In this document: positions 36,637-48,369 of the stretch, one piece after another
Position numbering within the stretch: the stretch's first letter is position 1
Layout: each line of letters starts with the position of its first letter
Assembly (NCBI GenBank): GCA_036873135.1
Contig: JAPTYO010000012.1
Location: 5,960,090-6,024,089 of the forward strand
DNA: 64,000 nt
Source: Clarkia xantiana subsp. parviflora
Lineage: Eukaryota; Streptophyta; Magnoliopsida; Myrtales; Onagraceae
Direction: 5' to 3'
Translations under genes and position numbers: made by a program
The notes under the pieces: generated by a model
What the model saw: the letters and a program-made list of their open reading frames with translations, nothing else
Told to the model about the DNA's origin: nothing
Databases searched by the model: none

Positions 36637-36767
36637 CATATGCACGAGCGGGGCGGGTCGGCGGGACCCCGCGACCACAAACCCAGACCCGCCCCGCGGG
36701 TCAGTGGGGCGAAATCGGGGCGGGTACCCGCGGGTCGACGGGTACTCGTGACCCGTTGCCACCCCTA
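36311..36767. mobile_element. hAT MITE, 457 bp
   Basis: The ends are TAGGGGTGTCACCG and the complement of TAGGGGTGGCAACG. Flanking 8-mers are atacatac (36303-36310) and atgcatac (36768-36775), 7/8 identical. The arms are GGGGCGGGTC/GACCCGCCCC-rich around an AT-rich centre with a TA run (36592-36635). No coding capacity. Confidence 0.85.
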
Positions 36768-37663
36768 ATGCATACTCTTCTTAAGTCATTTGAATCAAGT
36801 GAATGAGAGAAGTCTCAACACCTATAAGAGGTATTCGGCTCAAATTTCAAAATTTGAAAATGGAAAAATACTTATAAACAACATCCTACTCATAACATTT
36901 AATAGATTAACTCATAGTTTAGGGTTGGACAAAAAAATCAGTATGTTCGAATTGTTTGGAACCGGTTTAATCCAGACTAATTTTAAACAGATAAGTTCTA
37001 TAAGAAGTGAATCAATCTAAGAAGCGTTAGTATTTTTTAGTGGAACAATTACATTTTGGATCGGAACTTGTTTTGAAACAGTTTTGTTTTTTTTAGTGTA
37101 AATATTTATAAAAAACAGTTCAAACCGGTTCTGGAGTGAAACAAAAATGTTTAGGCAAAACATATCTAAACCAATTCTGAATAGACCAATTTTTCTACAC
37201 TAAATCATAAGAAGAAAAAAACGGTTATATATTATCTGTTTAAAACAATTCCGGTCTGAACCGGACATGTTTCGTACCCAACTTTACTGATTCACTTCGG
37301 TAGGAGTTGTGATTATTTTAAAAGAGAAGTAAAAATCTTACCGAAACTGCCCTCACCACTGGAAAAAAAAAAAAAAAAAACCAATCAATACAAGTCGATC
37401 CGTTGGGTAGTCACTAGAGAAGGCCCATTACCGAGAAGGCTCAATTTTCCAGCGATCAAGTAAATGGAACCCATAAAGCCCAGCCTCTACAAATGACTAC
37501 TTTTCCCCCAGAGATTTTCTTTTCCAAATGGTGATCCACGTAATTTCAATTATTGTTGGGTCTTACTTATGCCCTAAACAATCGGCTGGCTATCCGAAAA
37601 TTAGTCACATTTTGATCCACTTGTTGTGGCGTTAGCAATTGGATGATACTACCAGAAGTGGTA
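36768..37663. other. No gene; possible degraded repeat
   Basis: 36950-37280 holds several ggaaccggttt and ccggtctgaacc phrases resembling the GGTTCGG-type hAT ends, without resolvable termini. An adenine run lies at 37363-37380. No gene. Confidence 0.4.
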
Positions 37664-37840
37664 ATCTAGCAGTGGTTAAGAGTGTTTTACTTTTTTTTTG
37701 GTTTGATTTAAAAATCTTATGTTCGAAATCTCTTAGGGGCGTCACTTTGCGTAGTTTTAAAACAGGTTCCATCTGACCCACATACCGTGTCAAATATATA
37801 AGGAGGCGAGTAGAACTCGATTTTTTTAACGTGCTGACAT
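37664..37840 (+). mobile_element. SINE-like tRNA-derived remnant
   Basis: agcagtggttaagagtg resembles a polymerase III A box and gttcgaaatctc (37721-37732) a B box, about 45 bp apart as in plant SINEs. The 3' end and target duplication were not found. Confidence 0.3.
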
Positions 37841-38175
37841 TTTGACTATACTACGTTGCTGGTGAGACTATGTTGACGGGGTCAGTGCATTCTCTGACTG
37901 TGAATAGGAGAGTTTAAAAAAATTATGTAGTGGGATGATCAACACTTTACTACGGGTGTTGCCTCTTGATGGAGCCATCTTAGAAAAATCTCGAGAGAAA
38001 TAAAAAAAAGATCCATATCGAAATTCACTTATATTATTAGCTAGACATATATATATAATATAAGTAGAGAGAACAAACAATCCAATAATTATTCAGTACT
38101 TAAGTCACATGCATGCATACACATTAATTAATTAATTAATTTGCATTCCCTGCTAGCTGCTAGTGGCTAGTGCTA

Positions 38176-39671
38176 TCAATTATTCTTCTTGTTAAGAACC
38201 AAAAGGAAAGTAACGGGTGTAATATCTTGTATAGCCATTTCGTGGTTGATAAGTCGGGCATAGTGTTGAAACAAATTTTCCAACAAGATTCCGTCACCGA
38301 AGTGTTTGGTAATCAACGGTTCTTGGATTGCCCTAACCGTGGCTGCAACAGCTTCTCCATAGCTCAATCCATTCATTTCATGCCTCTCCAATTCAAACAT
38401 CTTGAAACGTCTCATTTCAAAAGATCCTTCCCTTGTTATTCCATCCTCTATTTCTTCCTTGCAAGCTGCATAAAAATTCACCTCATATGAATCTACCTTT
38501 TCCTTTTCCACTTTTCCCTGCATAATTATTAATTCATTAGTAACCCCAACACATGTAAAATTAATTAATATGAAGTCATATTATTATACGTCGAGGATGA
38601 GTGATGAAAAGGATCGAGCGAGTAGGTCCCATAAGAAGGAATTGCCACGGTCGATATGAGAGACGCCTTGGCGGCCAAGGAAGATGAGAACCATCTGGCC
38701 TCCGGGAACGACTTCCTCTGACCGGAGACGTAGGAATGACGTAAAGTCCTCTCGGAATTGCAATTCATATGCTTGGGCTACACTTGGAGGGCTTGATTTG
38801 GAGATGTAGATGCACCCTTTATTTATCGAATTAATACCATCTTTGTCATAAACATCTTGAGGAATCTGCAAATTAGGTGAATATGTAGTTTATCTAACTT
38901 ATAGAGATGAATATATAGACTGTGTTGGGAGATAAAATTGGAGAGCGGGCTTAGAAACCCACTATATACGCTAACTGAGATTCATTAATTATTAAAATTA
39001 GTTGGTGATAGTACATATATATAGCTCATAGCTTATATAGTGTTTTAACTCTTTCAAACTATCCGATGATGTGATACTATTCATTGAACACATGTATTAA
39101 TTATTAACAGTACGTAAGTATGTACCTTTGACAACCAGTGGAGACTGTAGGAAGAATAGACAAAGTGGAGAGATTGATGAGGAAAAAGTCGGGTATAAAA
39201 AGAGCCCGGATAAGCAGCAAGGTACAACTTGGTGGTTGTGTTGGTAATGATTAGATCTCTGCGGAAATCGGGTATGGTTTTGAAGATAGAGTTGAAGTCA
39301 TTGGAGGGAAGATCATTGAGGTAAACTCTCAACTCCCTTAGCTGGTGGGATTGGGATTGGGAATGAATGGATATGATGATGTCTTTGATGATGGACAGAG
39401 TGTTTGGCCCCGATGAACAACCTAAATCAGCAACCCCGAAGCTCTCGGGTCTAAGTGTTTCCCATACTTGCTTCACTGCTTCTAACGTTGCCACCTTCAT
39501 CATCTCAGATGCCTTCTTCTGTATAAAATAAAATCTTGGGAATCAATATTTATGAATGAATGCATGCATGCGTGCATAATATGTGTAATTACGTACCTGA
39601 AGAGAAGAGTTGTTAGAATAGGTTGAATCTCCAACCCCTTGTTTCATGTGAAAAACCCTCTCCACGTCCAT
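38176..39671 (-). CDS. SABATH-family carboxyl methyltransferase, four exons, 361 aa
   Basis: Exons on the minus strand: 39671-39597, 39518-39126, 38865-38590, 38517-38176, giving 25, 131, 92 and 113 codons plus stop. All introns are GT-AG and phase 0, and no stop or frameshift is visible. SABATH enzymes transfer a methyl group from S-adenosylmethionine to small acids such as salicylate, jasmonate or indole-acetate, or to xanthines. Visible marks: N-terminal [18 protein letters not shown] (residues 8-25, substrate/SAM pocket), [13 protein letters not shown] (54-66, SAM site), [14 protein letters not shown] (91-104), and [10 protein letters not shown] ending exon 2 with Trp153. Exon 3 has [15 protein letters not shown] and [11 protein letters not shown], nearer to salicylate/jasmonate-type members than to IAMT as I recall them. 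Length is normal for the family. Substrate cannot be read from sequence. It is likely a functional gene. Confidence 0.9.
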
Positions 39672-41560
39672 CTTTAATTAATATATTTATTTATCTATTG
39701 ATAATGAATATGCAATTCAAACTTGTCCTAGCTACCCATTCTTAAATAAGCAAGACCCCCGCTACACCTACCCTACCTCTTCTTCCTTCCAACTAAATAA
39801 GCTAGCTTTTCCTTTAACTTATTATTATTATTCATAATAATTGCACTTTGCGACCATATCTATGGTATGGGGAGGCATCACCTTTTATATCATAATAATA
39901 ATAATAATAATATATATTATTTTCTATCTATATGAGACTCGACTCAGTAATAATTAAATAGAATTTATTAATTGATGAGTGGTGCCTCCCTCTATATAAC
40001 TCTCCTTCTGCCGTTCATCTCAATTATTGCTTATTCAGGTCAACTAGAACTAGCTTGGTGGCCTCACAGTGTAAAATAACACTTTAATTCAATATTCACC
40101 GGCTCATGATTCAATCCCACTAGTGATCATAAGAATGGAAAAATATTCATGGTCAACACTTTATTCTTTACGGGATGACCCGGTGCGAGTGAGAATTAAT
40201 CTAAGTGTTGAGCGAGCATGCTACGGGTGCTGCCCTCCTGATGAGGCCCCCCTAAGACCACCCCGCGGAAAACAAAAAAAAATAATAAATAAATTACATG
40301 ACCGACCTGCGCTTTGCGAGATTTCTTTTCACAAGTAAAGAATATTAATATAAATAAAAGATAATATAATAATCTTAAATAATTCAAAATAAAATATATT
40401 AATATTTACTCTATTAAATTCGTTTAATAAAAGTTTGCTTCAATTCATAAAATTGCTTCAACTAAAAAATTACAAAATATAAAATGTTATATAATATGGC
40501 AAAAAAAAAAAGTACAATGTTACATAAGGATTTAGTTTTATTTGTTATGGTATTTATTATTATATATAGTGATTGTGAAATAAAAGTTATATTTTCATCA
40601 GTAGTTGTAACTATATTGGCTGTTATTATTACTTTCATTGGATTTTAGAATATGTATATATATATTAAAACTATTTTAATATTCTTCATAGTTGTTTTGA
40701 TTTATACAAAAATAACATTTTAAATATTTATTCTAATTATTTTAAACATTTATCATAATAATTTTCTTATAATACAATCTATAAAACTATAATTAGGTAT
40801 ATGATAATTATTTTCTATTAGTATTTATATAATATATATATATAAAATTTGATTAATGTATTTTAATATGTTCATATTATAACTGTAAATTTTTTTTACA
40901 AATTAAACCTACTATTTTAAATATAGAATATTACTTATCTTATTATCGTGATACTATTTTAAATAAAACTCTAATGAAATATAATTATATTATATACTAA
41001 TAAGTGTACCGAAAATGGTCATGTTCAAATTTTAATATTATTTTATAAAATATTTGATAAAAAAAATTAATAAATAAAAAGATATTAAATAAGGATGTGA
41101 GAGGAATACGTAGATGATCAATTAAAGGGTTTGGAAGAAATCTAAAGATTCTAGAGAAATATGTAGCAAATCCATGTCATCAAGTAAATTGATTAACCAA
41201 TTAAAAAAAAATCTTTTGACAATATGTACAATTAACTACTTATTATTTTAATAAATCTAAACTAATCAAAATATGATGAAAATTAATCTAAACTAATCAA
41301 AATATAATGAAAACATACATAATTAAGTTAATTAATCAATATTCGGATTATTTATATCATGTCAAATCTAATATAATAAACCATGATGCAACATGTAATT
41401 AGTATTATTTACCTACGACTAATTAAACTTCACATAATTATCATGATAATAATAATAAATAAAAAAACATGAAAATAATAAAACTAAGAAACACATTATT
41501 TACTAATTAAATGAGTAGGTAAATAAATAAAATTAAAAAAAAAAATAAAAAAAATTTACC
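39672..41560. other. SABATH upstream region, then AT-rich spacer without genes
   Basis: 39672-40020 is the promoter side of the SABATH gene, with ATA microsatellite (about 39893-39912) and no clear TATA box. 40050-40275 contains ggtggcctcacagtg and catgattcaatccc about 55 bp apart, weakly like SINE A and B boxes. 40350-41560 is very AT-rich with nothing recognised. Confidence 0.4.
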
Positions 41561-42351
41561 TGCAACAGACCTCTTCAGCGATGGTGGCTGATCGGAACTA
41601 CCGGGGCGGACGATGACGGGCGGCAGCAACGACGGGGAACTCCGGCAAGGACGGCAAGGACGGCAGGCGGTGCAGCAACAACAACGACAGTGAATAGTGG
41701 TCGGCGACGGACGGGAAGCTTTAGCACAGTCACGGTAAGGGCAGGCCGTGGCAGAAATCGACGGTCTGATGCGTCGGGAGGGGCGGCGCGGCAGCGGACG
41801 GCTCGCGTGGTGGAGCGGGCTGGGCGGAGGCGCCGTGGGTCGCTGGTGGTCGGAAGCACCGTGGGTCAACGGAGGTTGGAAGCCAGGAGCGGGAATGAGA
41901 AATTCTAATCCACTAAAAGACGAAATAGTGCGAATTTCAAGAGAAAAACTGATTTATTAATAGTGTTGTGTTTTCTTGTGTGTTTACAATGTAGAACTGG
42001 ACCCCTATTTATAGTAAAACCTAGTCTAGATTACAGATAAAATCTAAATAAAAAATGCTAACAGATAATTAGCTTACAGATAATTCATAGGGATATGTAT
42101 CTCAACAGATAATTACCTTTAAATGAAAGATAACATCTGTAGATAAATACCTTACAGGTAATTGTCTAAAAATTAAAAAAACTAATTATATATATATATT
42201 TTAAATATTCCGAAAATATTAAATATATTCAAAATATATTTATAATAATTCCCTAATATGCACTTAAGCATTTCTTGGAGACTTCGTGGCTTGACGCGTC
42301 CGGAATTGACGTATTATGTGTAACGTCATTACGTCCGGTCAAAATTTCACA
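41561..42351 (-). mobile_element. Putative 3' LTR of the minus-strand gypsy element
   Basis: On the minus strand the purine tract agaggggcaaac is followed at 42351 by TGTGAAATTTTG. A TATAAATA box lies at 42013-42006 and a GC-rich segment covers 41900-41570. The far end is uncertain; tgttgca at 41561 is a candidate. The facing LTR was not found. The downstream GC-rich block gives overlapping frames on both strands that I do not call as genes. Confidence 0.4.
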
Positions 42352-43303
42352 GTTTGCCCCTCTTTGGACATGCCACCATAGAACTCGTTCGAGGGGGGCT
42401 TGTCCAAAGACAGGAAAACACCGATTTTTCCTTTCTTCTGTTCTGAAGTCTTCAAGGTGGCTCACGTGCTTATTTTGACTGGTGCGGAAACAATAATAAA
42501 CCTCTGTCGCCGGTGCCCCTGTTGGCGGTGCCTCCGTTGGTGGTACAGGAAGGTAAAGCCTCCAGTGGCGTCGGAAAGAAAAACCTCCAGTGGCGTGCAG
42601 TAAAGTAAAACCTCAATCGACAATGCCTCCAATGGCGAGCGACAAGGAAAAGCCTCCAGTGGCGTGCAGTAACGAAAAGCCTCCAGTGGCGTGCAAAAAT
42701 GAAGAGCCTTAATCGATGATGCCTCCAGTGACGAGCGATAGGGAAAAGCCTCCAGTGGCGTGCAGTAAAGTAAAACCTTGATCGATGATGCCTCCAGTGG
42801 CGAGCGATAAGGAAAAGCCTACAGTGGCGTGCAGTAAAGTAAAACTTTGATAGATGATGCCTCATGGCAAGCGAAAATGAAAATCCTTCAGTGGCGTTTG
42901 TCGGAGAAGAGCCCCTAGTGGCGTCCGTTGGAAAAGAGCATCTAGTGGCGTATGTCGGAGAAGAGCCTCTAGTGGCGTCCGTCGGAGAAGAGCCTCTAGT
43001 GGCGTCCGTTGGAAGAGAGCCTCTAGTGGCGTATGTCAGAGAAGAGCCTCTAGTGGTGTCCGTCGGAGAAGAGCCTCCAATGGCGTATGTCGGAGAAGAG
43101 CCTCTAGCGGCGTCCGTCGGTGAAGAGCCTCAAGTGGCGTTCGTCGGAAAAGAACCTCTAGTGGTTTTGGCGACTTGAATGTCTCTCCCTAATTTTTGCC
43201 TAAGTTGTGCATGATGCGACAACTTAGCAGGATTTTTTTTAATCTCTCATATTCTCTCCTTTTTCCACAGTCGATTTTGAGAAATTTTCGACTGTGCCCC
43301 CTC
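42352..43303 (-). repeat. 3' UTR with a 27-bp minisatellite
   Basis: 42551-43165 is built from 27-bp units with the core cctcyagtggcgt; the right half (42893-43165) is regular and the left half mixes in longer units with tgatcgatgatg. A 27-bp unit gives a 9-residue periodic frame that is not evidence of coding. 43181-43230 (ctctccctaatttttgccta) resembles 53955-54000, linking both sides of element A to one host element. Confidence 0.75.
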
Positions 43304-44010
43304 TGTTAGGTTCTAAGTTTTAGGTCAACGGGTTGTCGGCCTAAATCCTACTCCTCACTGGTGAACTAGCGGATCCTGTGCTTCCTGGGTTCGGTCGTTC
43401 TGTTCCTTCCCTTCTTCTCCCTTCGCCCTGCAAAAGGGGCAATATCAAGCACGAAGGGGGGGGGGGTGGTGCTTGATGAACCCTCTCCGATGCTTAAGTC
43501 AGTACGTCTTCTTTTAGAGAGATAAAGTTAGAGAGATGTCAGAGCTAAAATTGCATAAATGGCCAAGATCCCCCAATGAATGGTGGAAGGGTTGTATTTA
43601 TAGGCAACGGTGTCATTAAGGTGGCTTAATCACATCGTTAACCTTTAAACACAATTAATTAGCCTTTGATCACATAATTAAAACCTTAAAGCACGGAGAG
43701 GTTGGCGGAAATAAAATGAGTACGGGAGTCGGGAAACGGTGCCGGGGCCCTTGGGGGGGGAGAAAATCCGACCCCCAAGGGTAGGGGTTGGGTGTGGCCA
43801 CCCAACCCCTCCCTAGGGGAGGTCGGGTGTGGCCACCCGACCTCACCTAGGTGAGTTCGTCGCGGTCCGGACGAGTATTTTCGCCTCGTCCGAACCGTTG
43901 GTGTTTCGGTGGGGTGTTTGGGTCGAAGTTTCGATTTATAATCATTAACGGGGTGATCAAAATAAAATGATTCGGAAGTCAACGGGTTCAAATTGGGCGT
44001 ATATCCATCA
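43304..44010 (-). repeat. 3' LTR of element A
   Basis: 707 bp. TATAAATA on the minus strand at 43602-43595. It is preceded, in element sense, by the purine tract ctcgggggcatg at 44022-44011. Confidence 0.9.
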
Positions 44011-45541
44011 CATGCCCCCGAGTCAACCAATGGCCTGACCCTTGATTGACTCTATTTTAGGATGGTATGACACGCGCAATTTGAAGCCGGGATTTTGCCT
44101 TTTGTTGGAATCCTTACTTACCCATGGATGTGTGTCTCTGATTCTGCCCCCTGTCTTATAAGATAGAGGAACTGCAAACGTCAGAATAGCACGGACACGT
44201 TCCCAAGCACGTGTCCTTCTGAGATGGAAATAATAAATCCAAAATTGTCACGGGCGTATACTCGGAAAATATACGCACGTGTGAGGATGCAACATGAATA
44301 TGGCTAAGCGAGTCCATGCTTCAATTTCATGACGGGGTAAGCCTATGTGGGGAGAAATTTTAATTTTGGTCCAAAATTTTTCTAAGTATAGGATACTAAA
44401 AAATATGCCTATGGGGTGTTAACTTGGTTGGAAATGTGCCTAACCATAGTCTAAGGGAGGTAAAGATGATAGTTTTCCCTTTAACCCTTAGATCTCTTCT
44501 AACTTTAAATGGAGGGTTGTGATTATGTCACTTTAAAAAACCCTACACCTTTTCAAATATATAGAGGAGTAAAGAAATTACCTCACTTAGCCACCATTGT
44601 CATCTTTTCCTTTTTTCCTCACACTTGGAGGCCAAGGGAGGAATTCTTGCACACCAAGGGAGGGGGCCGGCCAAGAATTCCGACGAAGGGGTGGAATTCC
44701 GGCTAGCGGTGCGACGGAGGAAGCCGGCAAGGGACGGCGACGTGACCCAAAGCGAAGGCGGAGTAGACCCTGTTCCACGGCGGCGCCAGGCGAGGTCGTA
44801 GGGGAGTAGTGGCGTAGAGGGGACGCCGACGACGCGGAGGACGGCGACCGTGGTTCCGGCGAGCCACGGCAGAGGCGGGACAGGTGAATCCCGGCGCAGC
44901 TCGGTCCCGGCAGTGGCGAAGAGCAGTCTCCGGCGAGGGGCTGATTTCCGGTGACATCCAAATTCGAATTCCGGACCCGTCTATCACATCGGGTCGGGTT
45001 TTCCGAAGGTCCGATCTTTTCCTTTCCGTTACGATACAAAATGTCAATACCTCAATTGCCGATATTTGATTGCCGATTCTTGATTGAATACGTGATTGCC
45101 ATAGATAGCCACCAATTTGGGGAAAAAAATTTGGCCGTTTGCCCGGAGATAGTTTTTTGCCCGTTTGAACTATTCTTGTTTGAATTTTGACGTCGTGGCA
45201 CCATTTGCATGTTGATTTCCATTGAGGGGCATAATCGTAACTTTGCTCGGGAACCGGTTTTTGATTCGAGCAAAATCGCCCGATTTTATCGTTGTAGTGT
45301 CCTTAGCACGTGTTTGTTACCTTTGTTGGGTGCCTTTGAGTTTTTGGGTTGTTGTTTGTCGGGTGCCGGGGTATGCCCGGTTTTTCCGGAGATCTTCTTA
45401 TCTTGACACCTGTCATGCCGTGACAGGTATTATACTCGTGGTGGTGCCCCCGTACACAAACTTGGCAGAGGCGCTATATCCTTCGAAAAGTTTCTCTTTC
45501 TTTCTATTCGTCGCGTTGCTTTCTTTCCTACCATTAGTTCG
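44011..45541 (+). promoter_or_regulatory. Antisense promoter and GC-rich leader of element A
   Basis: Read on the + strand, an AT-rich stretch with caaatatatagagg (about 44555) is followed by a GC-rich block (44600-44950) and a pyrimidine-rich acceptor ctttcctaccattag (ends 45537) just before the ORF. Element B has the mirror arrangement, AT-rich then GC-rich then ORF. This suggests an internal antisense promoter and an upstream intron. The frames in 44500-45260 are not called as genes. Confidence 0.5.
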
Positions 45542-47910
45542 GTGTCGGATTCTAAGCCGTATACTGAGCCAGGGTACCGGTCGGAGCCTGATTCGAGCTT
45601 GGATTTTCTCACTGCCTTTGATTTAGGTCTCGCTACTTTGTCGGAGAACTACCTGACTAGGTCCGACTATAACGAGCATGTCACCTTAGGTGACATTAGT
45701 CCTTTAGACGAGCCCTTGTATCCCTTCCTCCCTTCTCTTGGAAACACTCGCCAGACAGTGACAGAGCCTCCCAGGGGGAAGGTTGTTGTCTATCCTTCCC
45801 AAATTCGGCTTGGGTTGCGTTTGCCTTATTGCGATGAGCTCGTAGAGATGAGTAGATTCTTTAGGATCTCTCCTGTGAACCTTGCCCCCAATGCTATTCG
45901 CGTCTGGGTGAGTTTCCGGGTGCTATGCCAGTGGTACTCCTGGAAGTACTCCTTGGTCTTGTTCCGGTGCTTCTTCCGGTTTCAGTATCAGAAGAAGGTA
46001 AGCTTCACGAGTTTTGTGACTCGCTATCCTTTCCTCAAAGATTCCTGATTTGCTGATTTCGGGTTGAGCGGAGTTAACTGGGACACTTCTCTTCGTTTCG
46101 TGGTTCGGAGCGATAATTCGGCGAGCCATTGGGCCAAGCACTACTTCTTTATCACGGATCGATACGTTACCTGGCCGGTTCTGAATGAGGACCGATCAGA
46201 CGGCTGGCCTGCCTTTGGGGAGTTCTCTTCTGTGGACTTAGAGACTATGAAGACTATCTATGAGAGCCACAAGACCCAGTCTTACTGCCCTGTGTCCTTG
46301 GTGACCGAGAAAGACCTCTATGAGGCAGGGATTAGTTTGACTCCTCACTCCTGGGATTCGGTATGCCACTTAGTCTTCTCATCTATATTTATTTTCTGTT
46401 TTTCCCTTGTAGGTTGGTTTCACGGGAAAACATATAACGTGCAGGCAGCGCCGGTTGATTTGAGCAAGAGGAGGGCTCCCTCCAGCTATACTCCGAAGAA
46501 GTCCCCTATGCCTGGGAAGGCTGCTGGGGCCTCTGGTATACTTCTTTCTTTCTCCTCTTATGGTATACTTGTGTATTTTCTCATGTTGTTTTCCTTGTGT
46601 TGTTAGGGCACTCTCCCTTGGTGACTGAGAGAGTCGTCTCTGTGGGCAAGGGTTCTGGACCTTCTAAGTCCAAGTCACGGAGGTCCGACTCTGAGGCCGG
46701 GGCCTCGGCTGTCAAGAAGAAGAAGGCTGCAGATCCTCCTCCCCCTGGTGTTCGTCACCCGACCCTGTCTCGCGACAAAGAGATAGTGGTCGAAGAGGCA
46801 CCTTCCCGGGCTGATAAAGGGAAGCGGCTGCTGGTGATGGTGGGGTGGTCACTGATTCTCCATCTCCTGCCCCCCAGCCGAGGGCACGGTCGTCAGGTTT
46901 GTTTTCCTTTATGCCATTGATGCTTCTTTGCTTGTATTTTTATTTACCTTGCTTTCTTTTTATAGGTGGGCCTCCGGCTTTGAGTCGGAAGGACTTTGCG
47001 CGCCTTACTGACGAGGATATCGTGGGAGCTGAGTGGACTCCCTTTGCTGGATTGAAGGAGTTTCACTTTGACAACGGTTCCTCCTTGCGCACCCCGGAGG
47101 TTGGCATTCGGGTGCTTCGCGGTGCCATTGCCCCTGGTGATCGTGCTCCTCAGCCTAAGTCTCCTAAGGAGACCCGGCGCTTCATTCAGGGGGTGTTATC
47201 CCGTTATGTCCCTGTGAGTGGTGTTTCTCTTCCCTTTCTACTTTCATGTGATTGTTTGCTAAGTTACTTACCACTTGTTGAATTTTCAGGGTATGTCCGA
47301 CATGGTGAACATGTCGTCTCTTGCGCTTGAGCTGTCAGATGAAAAGAAGGCTCTTGAGGATAACCAGGTATCCTTGAAGGCGGAGCTTGCCGCTGCCGCT
47401 GAGAAGGCTCGCCTGTCTGACTTGCAGATGCAGGAGCTTAGGGACCAGGTGGCTCTACTTGAGACTAGCGTGGGTAGTTTGCGCCGTGAGGCTGATGTTG
47501 AATCGTCACTCCATGCTGAGGAGTTGAGAAAGCTTGAGGCAAGGTGCCGGGCGGAGGAGAGAGCTGTTGCAGTATCTGAGTACAAAGCTTCCTCTGCCTT
47601 TACTGCTGATTACAGCGTTCGGTTGAACCAGGAGATGAACCAGTTCGGGGAGTACCTTGTTGATCACATCTTTCGTATTGATCCCCAGTTTCCCGTTAAT
47701 GATCTGGGTGACTTTGGACCATATGCTACTGGTTATATGGCCGTTCTTAGGGGTCAAGCTGTCGTTGCTGATGAGCCTGCCCCTGCACAGGTGGATGCTA
47801 TACCCGTGGATGTTGATAGTTCAGGCTCTTCCTCCTCTTCTTCAATCTCTGTTGGTGGTTCTTCCTCAGAGGGTCAGGACCGTGAGGACTCTCCAGCAGG
47901 CTCTGGTTGA
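45538..47910 (+). pseudogene. Antisense spliced ORF of element A (gypsy-type transposon protein)
   Basis: Exons: 45538-46360, 46445-46535, 46607-46896, 46966-47213 and 47290-47910; introns 46361-46444 (phase 0), 46536-46606 (phase 1), 46897-46965 (phase 1) and 47214-47289 (phase 0), all GT-AG. Exon 1 holds a Transposase_28-like block: IRLGLRLPYCDELVEMSRFF, LAPNAIRVWVSFRVLCQ, and HWAKHYFFITDRYVTW. Exons 2-3 are Lys/Ser/Pro-rich (KKKKAADPPPPG). Exon 5 starts GMSDMVNMSSLALEL, continues with a long coiled coil and ends in a Ser/Gly/Glu tail. A TGA at 46046-46048 and one frameshift in exon 3 (about 46815-46845) inactivate it. The initiator ATG lies in an unresolved upstream exon. Annotated plant homologues are called putative gypsy-type transposon proteins; their function is unknown. 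Confidence 0.75.
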
Positions 47911-48369
47911 TGTGCTGATATCTCTTTATCTTTGTATATAAGACTTTACTTTTCCTCCCCTTTAATGGGTTGAGTGTTTCTCCCCTTGATGGGTCGAGTT
48001 CATTTTGGGATTGCTATACTTGGGATGTTTTGTTGCTTTCCTTCTTTGCATGGTTGTGTTGGCGGTGTGAGGAACACCTGCCTTTGGTTGTGGTACGCAT
48101 GGTGTGTGGAACACCTGCCTTTTGATGGGTACTTCGTATGCTTCTGTATATATTCCTTTGATCATGGACTCTTCCTTTCTTTGTGCTTTCCTTTACTTAT
48201 CTCTTTTTTGTGTTTTCCTTCACATCATACCTGCTATCTCATCAAGAAAAAAAATTATGTATTATTCATACAACTTTACTTTTGCAATTATTTTCTCATG
48301 GAATTCTTCTTAGTATGGTGCAATGATCTCTTCTGGTACCCTTTAAATGGTATATATGGTACTGTTAGA
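47911..48369. other. 3' side of the antisense ORF
   Basis: T-rich sequence with imperfect repeats of ggaacacctgcctttg (48070 and 48108). No gene is supported. Confidence 0.4.

Noticed and set aside
41575..41960. Overlapping GC-rich frames on both strands
   Set aside because: Arg/Pro/Ala-rich composition artefacts inside the putative LTR; no motif.
42470..43178. Periodic frames on both strands (9-residue repeats)
   Set aside because: Result of a 27-bp minisatellite whose unit is a multiple of three; located in a retrotransposon 3' UTR.
44587..45039. 150-codon minus-strand frame in element A
   Set aside because: Lies in the GC-rich antisense leader, Ser/Pro/Arg-rich composition artefact overlapping other frames.
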